Below, one piece after another: positions 1 to 8,111 of a stretch of 64,000 bases of DNA. The DNA is from Clavibacter zhangzhiyongii (GTDB lineage Bacteria > Actinomycetota > Actinomycetes > Actinomycetales > Microbacteriaceae). The stretch lies in assembly GCF_014775655.1 (NCBI RefSeq), contig NZ_CP061274.1, positions 1,798,001-1,862,000 on the forward strand, read 5' to 3'. The notes below the pieces were generated by a model, which did no database searches, was not told the DNA's origin, and saw nothing but the letters and a program-made list of their open reading frames with translations. Positions within the stretch are counted from its first letter, which is position 1. Each line of letters opens with the position of its first letter. Made by a program: the position numbers and the translations under genes.

Positions 1-2
1 TC

Positions 3-758
3 GACGCCCGCACCGGCGCCGCGGACGCCGACTCCGGCTCCTGGCGCGCCCTCGTCGCGCAGCCCGTCGCCATCGCCGTGGTCCTCGCCGCGTACCTCGT
101 CTGGCTCGCGGTCGCGCCGCTCTCGGCGACGGAGCGCACGACGCTCGCGCCGGCCGCCCTCGGCAAGGCGACGCTCGAGCACCTCGGGCTCACGTTCAGC
201 GCCGCCGTCATCGTGCTGGTGATCGCGGTCCCGCTCGGCGTCCTCCTCACCCGCGGGCGGATGCGTCGCGCCTCCGCCCCCGTGCTCGCCGTGGCGAACT
301 TCGGGCAGGCGGCGCCGGCGATCGGGCTGGTGGTGCTCCTCAGCATGGTCGTCTCCGGCAGCGGCTTCGTCGCGAGCCTCATCGCCCTCGTCCTGTACGC
401 CGCCCTGCCCGTGCTCCGGAACACCATGCTCGGCATCCGCGGCGTCGACGAGCGGCTCGTCGAGGCCGGCCGCGGCATGGGCATGAGCCGCGCGGCGGTG
501 CTGTTCCGCATCGAGCTGCCGCTCGCCGTGCCCGTCATGCTCGCGGGGATCCGCACCGCGCTCGTGCTGCTCGTCGGCACCGCGGCGCTCGCGGCGTTCG
601 TCAACGGCGGCGGGCTCGGGATCCTCATCACGACCGGCGTCAACCTGTACCTCTATCCCGTGCTCGTCTCGGGCGCGCTGCTCATCGCGCTCCTCGCGCT
701 CGCCATCGACTGGCTCGGCCGCGTCGTCGAGCACGTCGCCCGCCCGAAGGGACTCTGA
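3..758 (+). CDS. Osmoprotectant (glycine betaine/choline/carnitine type) ABC transporter permease, 5' end outside window
   Basis: Inner-membrane permease of a compatible-solute importer. The reading frame is open back to the first base, and the codons before the GTG at 78 encode part of the first membrane segment, so the true start lies upstream and the gene is partial. About five hydrophobic segments are visible. The cytoplasmic EAA loop that docks the ATPase lies around 455-545 (VEAGRGMGMSRAA, then IELP). The product ends in a short basic tail. A substrate-binding lipoprotein follows 2 bp after the stop codon, which fits an OpuC/ProXWZ-type operon. The exact substrate cannot be read from the sequence. 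Confidence 0.85.
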   Translation, partial: DARTGAADADSGSWRALVAQPVAIAVVLAAYLVWLAVAPLSATERTTLAPAALGKATLEHLGLTFSAAVIVLVIAVPLGVLLTRGRMRRASAPVLAVANFGQAAPAIGLVVLLSMVVSGSGFVASLIALVLYAALPVLRNTMLGIRGVDERLVEAGRGMGMSRAAVLFRIELPLAVPVMLAGIRTALVLLVGTAALAAFVNGGGLGILITTGVNLYLYPVLVSGALLIALLALAIDWLGRVVEHVARPKGL

Positions 759-760
759 TC

Positions 761-1768
761 GTGCCGACCCCCTCCCGCTCCGCCCGCCTGCGCCGCGCCC
801 TCGGCGTCCCCGCGCTCGCGGCCGCCGCCCTCGTGACGCTGACCGGCTGCGGGCTCCAGCCCGCGACGGCCTACGTCCCCGACGCGGCGCCCGGCTCCAT
901 CCGGCCGCTGGACCTGCCCGAGGGCGCGTCCCTCACCGTGACGTCGAAGAACTTCACCGAGCAGCTCATCCTCGGGAAGATCGCGGTCATCGCGGCGAAG
1001 GCCGCCGGGTTCCAGGTCACCGACAAGACGAACGTGCCGGGCAGCGTCCCCGCCCGCGAGCTCATGACGAGCCACGGAGCGGACATGACGTGGGAGTACA
1101 CCGGCACCGCGTGGCTCAGCTACCTCGGCGAGGCGAAGGGGATCCCCGACCAGCGCGCCCAGTACGAGGCCGTGCGGGACGCCGACGTCGCCAACGGCCT
1201 CACCTGGCTGACCCCAGCGCCGCTCAACAACACGTACGCGATGGCCATCCGCGAGGAGGAGGCCGAGCGGCTCGGCATCACGCGGATGTCCCAGGTGGAG
1301 GACCTGCCCGTCGAGGACCGCACCTTCTGCGTGGAGGCCGAGTTCAACTCGCGGTCCGACGGGCTGTCGCCCCTGCTGGAGGCCTACGGCATCCCGCGCG
1401 GGTCCGCCGACGGCGTGCCCGACGGCAACGTCTCGATCTTCGACACGGGCGCCGTGTACACCGCGACCGACCGCGGCACCTGCGAGTTCGGCGAGGTGTT
1501 CACGACCGACGGGCGCATCGACAAGCTCGGGCTGCGGATCCTGCAGGACGACCTCGGGTTCTTCCCCGCCTACAACGTGGCGCCCGTGCTCGACAGCGCG
1601 ACGCTCGCCGAGTACCCGGGCCTGCAGGACGTCTTCGACCGCATCACCCCTGTGATCACGGACGACGCGCTGCGCGAGATGAACCTGCGGGTGGACGACG
1701 CGGGCGAGGAGCCGGCCGACGTCGCGTTCGACTTCATGGTCGACAACGGCTTCGTGACAGCGCCCTAG
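761..1768 (+). CDS. Osmoprotectant ABC transporter substrate-binding lipoprotein
   Basis: Extracytoplasmic solute receptor of the OpuAC/ProX family, probably for glycine betaine, choline or similar quaternary amines. The 335-residue product has a basic N-terminus, a hydrophobic stretch and a lipobox LTGC with the lipidated Cys at residue 30. After it come family signatures: SKNFTEQ near residue 63, which opens the binding lobe, and the MTWEYTGT segment that contributes to the aromatic cage. The GTG start lies 2 bp after the permease stop, so the two are cotranscribed. The gene ends 19 bp from the convergent helicase gene. Confidence 0.87.
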   Translation: MPTPSRSARLRRALGVPALAAAALVTLTGCGLQPATAYVPDAAPGSIRPLDLPEGASLTVTSKNFTEQLILGKIAVIAAKAAGFQVTDKTNVPGSVPARELMTSHGADMTWEYTGTAWLSYLGEAKGIPDQRAQYEAVRDADVANGLTWLTPAPLNNTYAMAIREEEAERLGITRMSQVEDLPVEDRTFCVEAEFNSRSDGLSPLLEAYGIPRGSADGVPDGNVSIFDTGAVYTATDRGTCEFGEVFTTDGRIDKLGLRILQDDLGFFPAYNVAPVLDSATLAEYPGLQDVFDRITPVITDDALREMNLRVDDAGEEPADVAFDFMVDNGFVTAP

Positions 1769-1787
1769 CGCGCGGGCCGGCGGGACG

Positions 1788-3596
1788 TCAGCTGCGCATC
1801 CACCGGCGCAGCTGGTCGATCCGCTGCTGCAGCTGCGTCACGCTGCACTGCCCGACCGCCGGCCCGCCGCACACGCGCCGGAGCTCGGCGTGCACGAGGC
1901 CGTGCGGCTCGCCGTGGAGCTTCGCCCGCATGCCGACGAGGCTGTTGAGGAGCTGGCGCTGCTCCTTGAGCGTGCGGTACAGCGGGATGTCGTCCGGGTC
2001 CTTGGGCGCGCCGCTCTCGGCCTGCTTCCGCTCCCGCTCCGTCGCGTGCTTCGACTGCCGGTGCTGCCGCTGGGCGAGGAGCTCGCGCACCTGCTCCGGC
2101 TCGAGGATCCCGGGGAGCCCGATGAACTCCTCCTCCTCGAGGCTGCCGACGTCGGCCATCTGCCCGAACTCGGCGCCGTCGAAGAGGACCTTGTCGAAGG
2201 TCGCCTCGGATCCCATCGCCTCGAAGGAGAACTCGCTGAGCAGGGAGTCGGACCCCTTCTCGCTGCGGTTCGCCTCGCCCATCATGGCGTCCTCGGGGTT
2301 GTAGAGGTCGCCCTCCTTCGAGGAGTCGCGGTCGAGGGCGTGGTCGCGCTGGCGCTCCAGCTCGTTGGCGAGCACGAGGAGGTTCGGGACGCTCGGCAGG
2401 AAGATCGAGGCGGTCTCGCCCCGGCGCCGGGCGCGCACGAAGCGGCCGATGGCCTGCGCGAAGAACAGGGGCGTCGACGCGCTGGTGGCGTAGACGCCGA
2501 CCGCGAGCCGCGGCACGTCGACGCCCTCGGACACCATGCGGACCGCGACCATCCACCGGGAGGTGCCGGCGGAGAAGCGGTCGATGTTGGCGCTCGCCTC
2601 GACGTCGTCGGAGAGCACGAGCGTGACGGGCTGTCCGCTGAGGCGCTGGAGGATCGCCGCGTAGGCCCGCGCCGTGGTGTGGTCGGTCGCGATGACGAGG
2701 CCGCCCGCGTCGGGGATCGACTGCCGCACCTCGGTGAGGCGGCGGTCGGCGGCGGCGAGCACCTGCGGGATCCACTCGCCGTCGGGCGCGAGCGCCGTGC
2801 GCCACGCCTGCGAGGTGATGTCCTTCGTGTTGCCCTCGGCGAGCTGCGCCTCCATCTCGTCGCCCATCTTGTTGCGCCAGCGCATGCTGCCGGCGTAGGC
2901 GAGGAAGATGACCGGCCGGACGACGCCGTCGGCGAGCGCGCGCCCGTAGCCGTAGTCGTAGTCGGTCTGCGAGAGGCGGACGCCGCGGTGGTCGCGGAGG
3001 TAGCTGACGAACGGGATGGGCGCCGTGTCGGAGCGGAACGGGGTCCCCGTGAGCGAGAGGCGGCGCGTGGCGCGCTCGAAGGCCTCGCGGATGGCGTCGC
3101 CCCAGCTGAGCGCGTCACCGCCGTGGTGGACCTCGTCGAGGATCACCAGGGTGCGGCTCTGCTCGGTCATGGTCTTGTGCAGGTACGGGTTCGCGGCGAC
3201 CTGCGCGTAGGTGACGGCGGCCCCGTGGTAGTGCCTGCCCAGCGCGCCGGAGCTGTTGCTGTACATCGGGTCGAGGCGCACGCCCGCGCGCGCGGCCGCG
3301 TCGGCCCACTGCTTCTTGAGGTGCTCGGTGGGGGCGACCACGGTGATCCGGTCGACGGTCTTGCGGTGCAGGAGCTCGGAGGCGAGGCGGAGGGCGAACG
3401 TGGTCTTGCCGGCGCCCGGAGTCGCGTTGGTGAGGAAGTCGCGCGGCTCGTTCTCGAAGTAGGCGGTGAGGGCCTCCTCCTGCCAGGCCCGCAGCTTGCT
3501 GACGGTGCCCCAGGCGGCGCGCTCCGGGAAGGCCGGCGAGAGGTGCTCGGCCGCGGCGGATCCGACGTGCGGAGGAGGGGACGGCAGGGTGCTCAC
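1788..3596 (-). CDS. DEAD/DEAH-box (SF2) helicase
   Basis: Predicted ATP-dependent nucleic-acid helicase/translocase of 602 residues. Motif I is TPGAGKTT (residues 59-66), motif II is the DEVH variant (154-157), motif III is the LTGTPFR block (182-188), and motif VI is QAIGRFVRAR (381-390). Between and after the RecA lobes lie a long insert and an acidic-basic C-terminal tail rich in Glu, Lys and Gln. The architecture resembles the helicase parts of restriction and repair enzymes, but no nuclease or methylase domain is seen here or next door, so its role is unknown. The start is GTG. A -10-like TATCGT sits 8 nt upstream, overlapping a weak GAGG ribosome site. Confidence 0.8.
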   Translation of the reverse strand: MSTLPSPPPHVGSAAAEHLSPAFPERAAWGTVSKLRAWQEEALTAYFENEPRDFLTNATPGAGKTTFALRLASELLHRKTVDRITVVAPTEHLKKQWADAAARAGVRLDPMYSNSSGALGRHYHGAAVTYAQVAANPYLHKTMTEQSRTLVILDEVHHGGDALSWGDAIREAFERATRRLSLTGTPFRSDTAPIPFVSYLRDHRGVRLSQTDYDYGYGRALADGVVRPVIFLAYAGSMRWRNKMGDEMEAQLAEGNTKDITSQAWRTALAPDGEWIPQVLAAADRRLTEVRQSIPDAGGLVIATDHTTARAYAAILQRLSGQPVTLVLSDDVEASANIDRFSAGTSRWMVAVRMVSEGVDVPRLAVGVYATSASTPLFFAQAIGRFVRARRRGETASIFLPSVPNLLVLANELERQRDHALDRDSSKEGDLYNPEDAMMGEANRSEKGSDSLLSEFSFEAMGSEATFDKVLFDGAEFGQMADVGSLEEEEFIGLPGILEPEQVRELLAQRQHRQSKHATERERKQAESGAPKDPDDIPLYRTLKEQRQLLNSLVGMRAKLHGEPHGLVHAELRRVCGGPAVGQCSVTQLQQRIDQLRRWMRS

Positions 3597-3604
3597 TCGA
3601 CCTC

Positions 3605-3610
3605 ACGATA
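3605..3610 (-). promoter_or_regulatory. Candidate -10 box of the SF2 helicase gene
   Basis: TATCGT on the minus strand, 8 nt before the GTG start. This implies a very short or absent 5' leader. No convincing -35 element is visible. The remaining about 185 bp up to the next gene is G+C-rich and holds nothing else I recognise. Confidence 0.35.
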
Positions 3611-3795
3611 CCCGCCCGCGCGGGTCCGCCCGACGGCCGACGCCCCCGTCGCGGAGACAGGAGCGGCCGGATCCGCACGGCCGACGGGCACCCGTCGCGG
3701 GGCGCGCGGCCCGGCGGATCCGGCCTCCCCGCGGCACCCGGGCGCGTCGCGTCGAGGAGCGCCCGTCCCGCTCCCGGCAGTCGTCCGGCGGCCGC

Positions 3796-4986
3796 TCAGG
3801 CGGACCGCGCCACGGGCCCGAGCAGCGCGCTCGCGAGGGTCTCCTGCGCCTGCCGGTCGCTCGACGGGTGGAAGCCGCCCGCGAGCACGTCGCGGTACAG
3901 GCGCCCCAGCTCGTCGCCCGTGCGGAAGGACCCGCCGCCCGCGACGGCGACCGCGTTCCGCACGACGTCGGCGGCCGTGCGCGTGGCGCGGACCTTGGCG
4001 CCCACGAGCAGCGACGGCCAGCGGTCCCCGTGGTCGACGCCGCGGTCGACGTCCTCGGCGAGCGCCCGGAGCTGCGGCGCGAGCGCGTCCTGCGCCAGCG
4101 CGGCGTCGGCGACGAGCGCACGCACGGCGGGATCCTGCGCGAGGGTCGCGCCGCCGGCCGCGTGCGAGGTGCGGTGCCGGGCGGCCTCCACGGCGAGGTC
4201 GAGCGCGCGCTGGCCGAGGCCCGCGTACACGGCCGCGATGAGCAGCTCGAACGCCTGGAGCACGGCGAGGACGAACGGGTCGTCGCGGCGGCCGACCTCG
4301 CGGATGCGGATCACGTCGGCCGCGGGCGCGCGCACGCCGTCGAGCACCACGGTGTGGCTCTGCGTCGCCCGCATGCCGAGGGTGTCCCAGTCCGGCACGA
4401 TCCCGAGGCCCGGTGCGTCGCGCGGCACGAACGCGTGCACGAGCAGGGGCCGGTCCGGGTCCCGGTCGTCGCGCCCGAACAGGCCGAGCCTGCTCCATGC
4501 GGGCGCCATGCTCGAGGAGACCTTGGTGCCCGTGAACCGGTACCCGCCGTCGGCGTCGGGCTCGGCGCGCGTGAGGGAGTCGGCGAGCGGCGCGTCGTTG
4601 CCGGGCTCGCTGATCGCGAAGGCCAGCACCTCCCCACGGCCGGCGTCCTCGAGGACCCCGCGGAGGGTGTCGTCGCCGCGGTCCGCGAGGATGCGCGCCA
4701 CAGCGGTCCACACGAGGTGCATGCCGACCCCGAGCGCGGTCGCGGGCGCCGCCTGGGCGAGGAGGGTCTGGCAGCGCACGGCGTCGGCGAGCGACGCGCC
4801 GGATCCGCCGAGGTCGCGCGGGACGAGGAGGCGCAGGTACCCGGCGTCCCGGAGCTCGTCCAGGTCCTCGGCGAAGAACGCGTTGCGGGCGTCGTAGCCG
4901 GCGGCCCGCGAGCGGATGCGCTCGAGAAGGGCGTGGTCGAGGAGCGCGTGCGGGTCGAGCGGGTCGGCCGGGGTGGCGGGCGTCAT
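3796..4986 (-). CDS. Acyl-CoA dehydrogenase-like flavoprotein
   Basis: Protein of 396 residues with the acyl-CoA dehydrogenase fold: an all-alpha N-terminal domain, a middle beta domain with the flavin-contacting AISEPGND segment, and a C-terminal helical domain with RTGDELGRLYRDVLAGG. The glutamate that acts as base in true dehydrogenases (normally IYEGT near the end) is replaced by an AGGFHP segment, as in flavin monooxygenase members of this superfamily (DszC/HsaA type, from memory). It may therefore be an oxygenase or work on an unusual substrate. The ATG start has a strong GGGGGAGG site. The gene stands alone, 52 bp after the VOC gene. Confidence 0.75.
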   Translation of the reverse strand: MTPATPADPLDPHALLDHALLERIRSRAAGYDARNAFFAEDLDELRDAGYLRLLVPRDLGGSGASLADAVRCQTLLAQAAPATALGVGMHLVWTAVARILADRGDDTLRGVLEDAGRGEVLAFAISEPGNDAPLADSLTRAEPDADGGYRFTGTKVSSSMAPAWSRLGLFGRDDRDPDRPLLVHAFVPRDAPGLGIVPDWDTLGMRATQSHTVVLDGVRAPAADVIRIREVGRRDDPFVLAVLQAFELLIAAVYAGLGQRALDLAVEAARHRTSHAAGGATLAQDPAVRALVADAALAQDALAPQLRALAEDVDRGVDHGDRWPSLLVGAKVRATRTAADVVRNAVAVAGGGSFRTGDELGRLYRDVLAGGFHPSSDRQAQETLASALLGPVARSA

Positions 4987-5037
4987 GCGCCCATCCTCCC
5001 CCGGCCGCCTCCCGCGCGGTCGCCCGCCGGGAGCCGC

Positions 5038-5889
5038 TCAGCCGGCCGACAGCACCAGGGCGTTCCCCCACGGGTCCTCGAAGGCGAGCGCGCGACCGTC
5101 GTCGCGCGTGGCGACCCCGGCGCGGCGCAGGCGCGCGTCCACGGCCTCGACCTCGTGGCGCGTGGGCACCTGGATCCGCACGGTGCCGAGCCCGAGGGTC
5201 GCCGGGCGCCGTCCCGCGCCGCGGCTGTTCCACGTGTTCATGGCCATGTGGTGGTGGTACCCGCCGGCGGAGACGAAGATCGCGGACCCGTGCCAGCCGG
5301 CGACGAGCTCGAAGCCGAGCGTGTCGACGTAGAACGCGCCGGCGGTCTCCGTGTCGCCGACCTGCAGGTGGACGTGCCCGATGCCCGCCGCGTCGTCGGC
5401 CGGGCCCGCGGCCGCGGCCAGCTCGTCACGGAGGAACGCCTCCGGGTCGAGCCGCAGGGAGTCCATGACGACCCGGCCGTCCTGCCACGTCCACTCGTCG
5501 CGCGGGCGGTCGGTGTAGAGCTCCACGCCGTTGCCCTCGGGGTCGGTGAAGTAGAACGCGCGGCTGACGAGGTGGTCGGCGCTGCCGGTGTACGTGCCGG
5601 GAGCCCGTCGCGCGACGGAGGCGACGGAGCGGGCCAGCGCCGCGGGGGTGTCGAAGAGGACGGCGGTGTGGAACAGCCCGGCGTCCCCGGGGCTCGGCAG
5701 GTCGAGCCCGTGTCCCGTCTCGAGGACCACGGCGGGGGCGCTCCCCCGGCCGAGCGTCGTGGATCCCGCGCCCTCGGCGACGACGTCGAGGCCGACGGCG
5801 TCGCGGTAGTAGGCGGTCATGCGGTCGAGGTCGGCGACCAGGAGGGTCACGGCCCCCATCGTCGTGTCGGCGGAGAGCAGGTCGGGCAT
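5038..5889 (-). CDS. VOC family protein, two-module (CatE/catechol-2,3-dioxygenase-like)
   Basis: Protein of 283 residues made of two vicinal-oxygen-chelate modules, like Bacillus CatE/YfiE ring-cleavage or quinone-detoxifying proteins. The first module (about residues 10-130) carries the glutamate of NGVELYTDR. The second (about 165-283) carries GHVHLQV and a YHHHMAMN histidine cluster. These are the His/His/Glu metal-ligand positions of the family. Substrate is unknown; a catechol, hydroquinone or glyoxalase-type thioester are all possible. A palindrome upstream (5921-5940) looks like an operator. It is followed on the same strand by the acyl-CoA-dehydrogenase-like gene. Confidence 0.8.
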   Translation of the reverse strand: MPDLLSADTTMGAVTLLVADLDRMTAYYRDAVGLDVVAEGAGSTTLGRGSAPAVVLETGHGLDLPSPGDAGLFHTAVLFDTPAALARSVASVARRAPGTYTGSADHLVSRAFYFTDPEGNGVELYTDRPRDEWTWQDGRVVMDSLRLDPEAFLRDELAAAAGPADDAAGIGHVHLQVGDTETAGAFYVDTLGFELVAGWHGSAIFVSAGGYHHHMAMNTWNSRGAGRRPATLGLGTVRIQVPTRHEVEAVDARLRRAGVATRDDGRALAFEDPWGNALVLSAG

Positions 5890-5920
5890 GGGGTCCTCGG
5901 GTTCGTTCGGGCACGGGTCG

Positions 5921-5940
5921 GGTTGCTTGAATGCTCAACC
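5921..5940. promoter_or_regulatory. Palindromic operator-like site upstream of the VOC gene
   Basis: The 20 bp contains TTGA-ATGC-TCAA (5927-5938), flanked by GGTTG (5921) and CAACC (5936). It lies 32-51 bp upstream of the VOC start codon, between that gene and the divergent SGNH hydrolase gene. This form resembles sites bound by MarR-type regulators that control VOC and quinone-stress genes. No regulator gene lies nearby, so this is inference from form and position. Confidence 0.4.
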
Positions 5941-6008
5941 AAAGTGCCCGCTCGCGTATTCCACTACCTGAGGAAAGGGGCGCTCCTCGCCGGAGCGGGA
6001 GGCGTTCC

Positions 6009-6014
6009 TATGAT
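6009..6014 (+). promoter_or_regulatory. Candidate -10 box of the SGNH hydrolase gene
   Basis: TATGAT, one mismatch from the TATAAT consensus. Predicted transcription start is near 6021, which leaves a leader of about 20 nt carrying the GGAAGGAAG ribosome site. No clear -35 element is visible. Confidence 0.45.
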
Positions 6015-6041
6015 GGGGACGTCCCACCCGGAAGGAAGCGC

Positions 6042-6833
6042 ATGACCGAGCCCCATCCCTGGCGCCGCTACGTCGCCCTCGGCGACTCCTTCACGGAGGG
6101 CATCGGCGATCCCGAGCCGGGCAGCCCCGGCGGGCACCGGGGCTGGGCGGACCGCGTGGCCGAGGTGCTGGCCGACCAGGTCGACGGCTTCTCCTACGCG
6201 AACCTCGCGATCCGCGGCCGCCTCCTCGCGCAGATCGCCGACGAGCAGGTCGAGCCGGCCATGGCCCTGCACCCCGACCTCGTCTCGCTCTCCGCCGGCG
6301 GCAACGACATCCTCCGGCCCGGCGCCGACCCGGACCGCCTCGCCGACCGGCTCGACCGCATGGTCGAGCGGCTCTCCTCCGAGGGCGCGACCGTGGTGCT
6401 CTTCACGGGCACCGACGTCAAGTTCTCGCCCGTGTTCGGGCGGCTGCGGGGCAAGGTCGCCATCTACAACGAGGACATCCGCGCGATCGCCGCCCGGCGC
6501 GACTGCATCGTGGCCGACCAGTGGGCGCTCACCGAGATCCAGGACCCGCGGATGTGGGACGTCGACCGCCTGCACCTCGCGCCCCTCGGCCATCACACGG
6601 TCGCCCGCATGGTGCTGCAGGCGCTCGCCGTGGAGAACGACCTCCAGCCGCTCCAGCCCGAGCCGCTGCCGACGCGCACGTGGCGTCAGGCCCGCGCGGG
6701 CGACATCGACTGGGCCCGCTCCTACTTCGTCCCGTGGGTGCTGCGGCGCCTGCGGCACCAGTCCTCGGGCGACGGGCGCACGGCCAAGCGGCCCGACGCG
6801 TCGCCGTGGTCCCGGCCGGACGCCGCGGGCTGA
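6042..6833 (+). CDS. SGNH/GDSL-family hydrolase
   Basis: Esterase/lipase-like enzyme of 263 residues with all four SGNH blocks: GDSFTEG (nucleophile Ser about residue 16), NLAIRGR (oxyanion Gly), SAGGND (oxyanion Asn) and DRLHLAPLGH (catalytic Asp and His). No signal peptide is seen, so it is probably cytoplasmic. The C-terminal about 60 residues are rich in Arg, Trp and Pro. The ATG at 6042 is chosen because GAAGGAAG precedes it by about 5 nt and the GDS block then falls at its usual place near the N-terminus; the frame is open further upstream but that part is low-complexity. Natural substrate unknown. Confidence 0.85.
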   Translation: MTEPHPWRRYVALGDSFTEGIGDPEPGSPGGHRGWADRVAEVLADQVDGFSYANLAIRGRLLAQIADEQVEPAMALHPDLVSLSAGGNDILRPGADPDRLADRLDRMVERLSSEGATVVLFTGTDVKFSPVFGRLRGKVAIYNEDIRAIAARRDCIVADQWALTEIQDPRMWDVDRLHLAPLGHHTVARMVLQALAVENDLQPLQPEPLPTRTWRQARAGDIDWARSYFVPWVLRRLRHQSSGDGRTAKRPDASPWSRPDAAG

Positions 6834-6896
6834 TCCCGGCGTCGTGCGGTCGAGCGGACCGCGCGGCGCGCACCCTCCCCGGACCGCGCGAGCGGC

Positions 6897-8111
6897 TCAG
6901 CCCAGCAGCTCGCCGGGGTTGCCCAGCCGCCACCAGCCGTCGGGCCCCGGCAGCGCCCGGTCGAGCGCCAGCGGGATCCGGACGGCCTGCTGCCCGGCCG
7001 TGACCGTCGCCGCGCCGACCTCCGTGCCCGCGGCGGCCTCCGCGGTGCCGGACGCCTCCACGGTCGTCGCGACGGGGGTGTCGCCCCAGACGAGCAGCGA
7101 CTCGTCCGCCGTGGCCACGGCCTGCGCGGTCGCGCCCCATGCCGTCTCGTAGTCGGCGAAGGGCTCCCCCGCCGTGGCCACCTGGACGACGTGCATGTTG
7201 GCGGTCACCGTCGGCAGGAGCGCCAGGACCTGCGCGGCCAGCTCCGCGTGGTCGCGGGCGCCGAGGGTGACACCGACCACCGTCACGTCGCGGTCCCCCA
7301 CCTTCGTGTCGACGGCCCAGAGGAGGCACTTGCCGGCCTGCTCGAGCGTGCCCGTCTTGATGCCGCGGAAGCCGGGGACGGTCGCGAGGAGGTTGCGGTT
7401 GACGACCTGGCCCACGCCCGTGACGTCGGCGCTCCGCTGGTCGACGATGCCCGCGAGCACCGGATCCGCGAGCACCATCTCGCCGAGCCGCACGAGGTCG
7501 GCGGTCGTGCTCACCGTCTCCGGGGAGAGCCCCATCGCGTCCGCGACGTGCGTGCCGGTGAGGCCCTGCTCCGCGAGCCACGCGTTCGCGGCGGCGACGA
7601 ACGCGTCGTTCGAGCCGTACGCCCACACGCCGAGGGCGGCCGCGTAGTTGTTGGCGCTCGCGAGCAGCGCGCCCTCGATCAGGTCGCGCTGGGAGAGGCT
7701 CGTGCCCGGCACGGCGGGCTCGACGATGCCGTCCTGCGTGAGGATCTGCCGCCGGAGCGCCTCGTCCTCGGCCGTGAAGGTCACCTGCGGACCCTCCTCG
7801 CCGGGCGCGAGCGGCTTCGCCCGCAGCACGACGAGGGACGTGACGACCTTGGTGATGCTCGCCATCGACCGCGGGGTCGGATCGGCGTCGTTCGTCGCGA
7901 GCACGCCGTCGAAGCCCACGGCCCCGACCGCGGAGACGCCGGCGCCCGGCCAGGTCTCTGGGGTGACGACGTTGACGACGGGCGGCGGCGCGTCGACCTG
8001 GGCGACCGCGGCCGGCGGATCCGCCGTGAGGGTCACCGGGACGTAGACGCCCGCGGAGACCACGAGCGCCGCGGCGACGCCGGCGAGGGTCACCCGGCGG
8101 GTGCGGCTCAC
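6897..8111 (-). CDS. D-alanyl-D-alanine carboxypeptidase (PBP5-like serine peptidase)
   Basis: Cell-wall enzyme that trims the terminal D-Ala from peptidoglycan stem peptides. The 404-residue product starts with an uncleaved-anchor-like hydrophobic segment (about residues 8-30), placing the domain outside the membrane. The penicillin-binding triad is complete: SITK (85-88, nucleophile Ser85), SAN (152-154) and KTG (252-254). The C-terminal part has the beta-rich PBP5-type domain and ends without an amphipathic anchor. The GTG start overlaps the stop of the upstream RNA methyltransferase by four bases (GTGA), so translation is likely coupled. Confidence 0.88.
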   Translation of the reverse strand: MSRTRRVTLAGVAAALVVSAGVYVPVTLTADPPAAVAQVDAPPPVVNVVTPETWPGAGVSAVGAVGFDGVLATNDADPTPRSMASITKVVTSLVVLRAKPLAPGEEGPQVTFTAEDEALRRQILTQDGIVEPAVPGTSLSQRDLIEGALLASANNYAAALGVWAYGSNDAFVAAANAWLAEQGLTGTHVADAMGLSPETVSTTADLVRLGEMVLADPVLAGIVDQRSADVTGVGQVVNRNLLATVPGFRGIKTGTLEQAGKCLLWAVDTKVGDRDVTVVGVTLGARDHAELAAQVLALLPTVTANMHVVQVATAGEPFADYETAWGATAQAVATADESLLVWGDTPVATTVEASGTAEAAAGTEVGAATVTAGQQAVRIPLALDRALPGPDGWWRLGNPGELLG

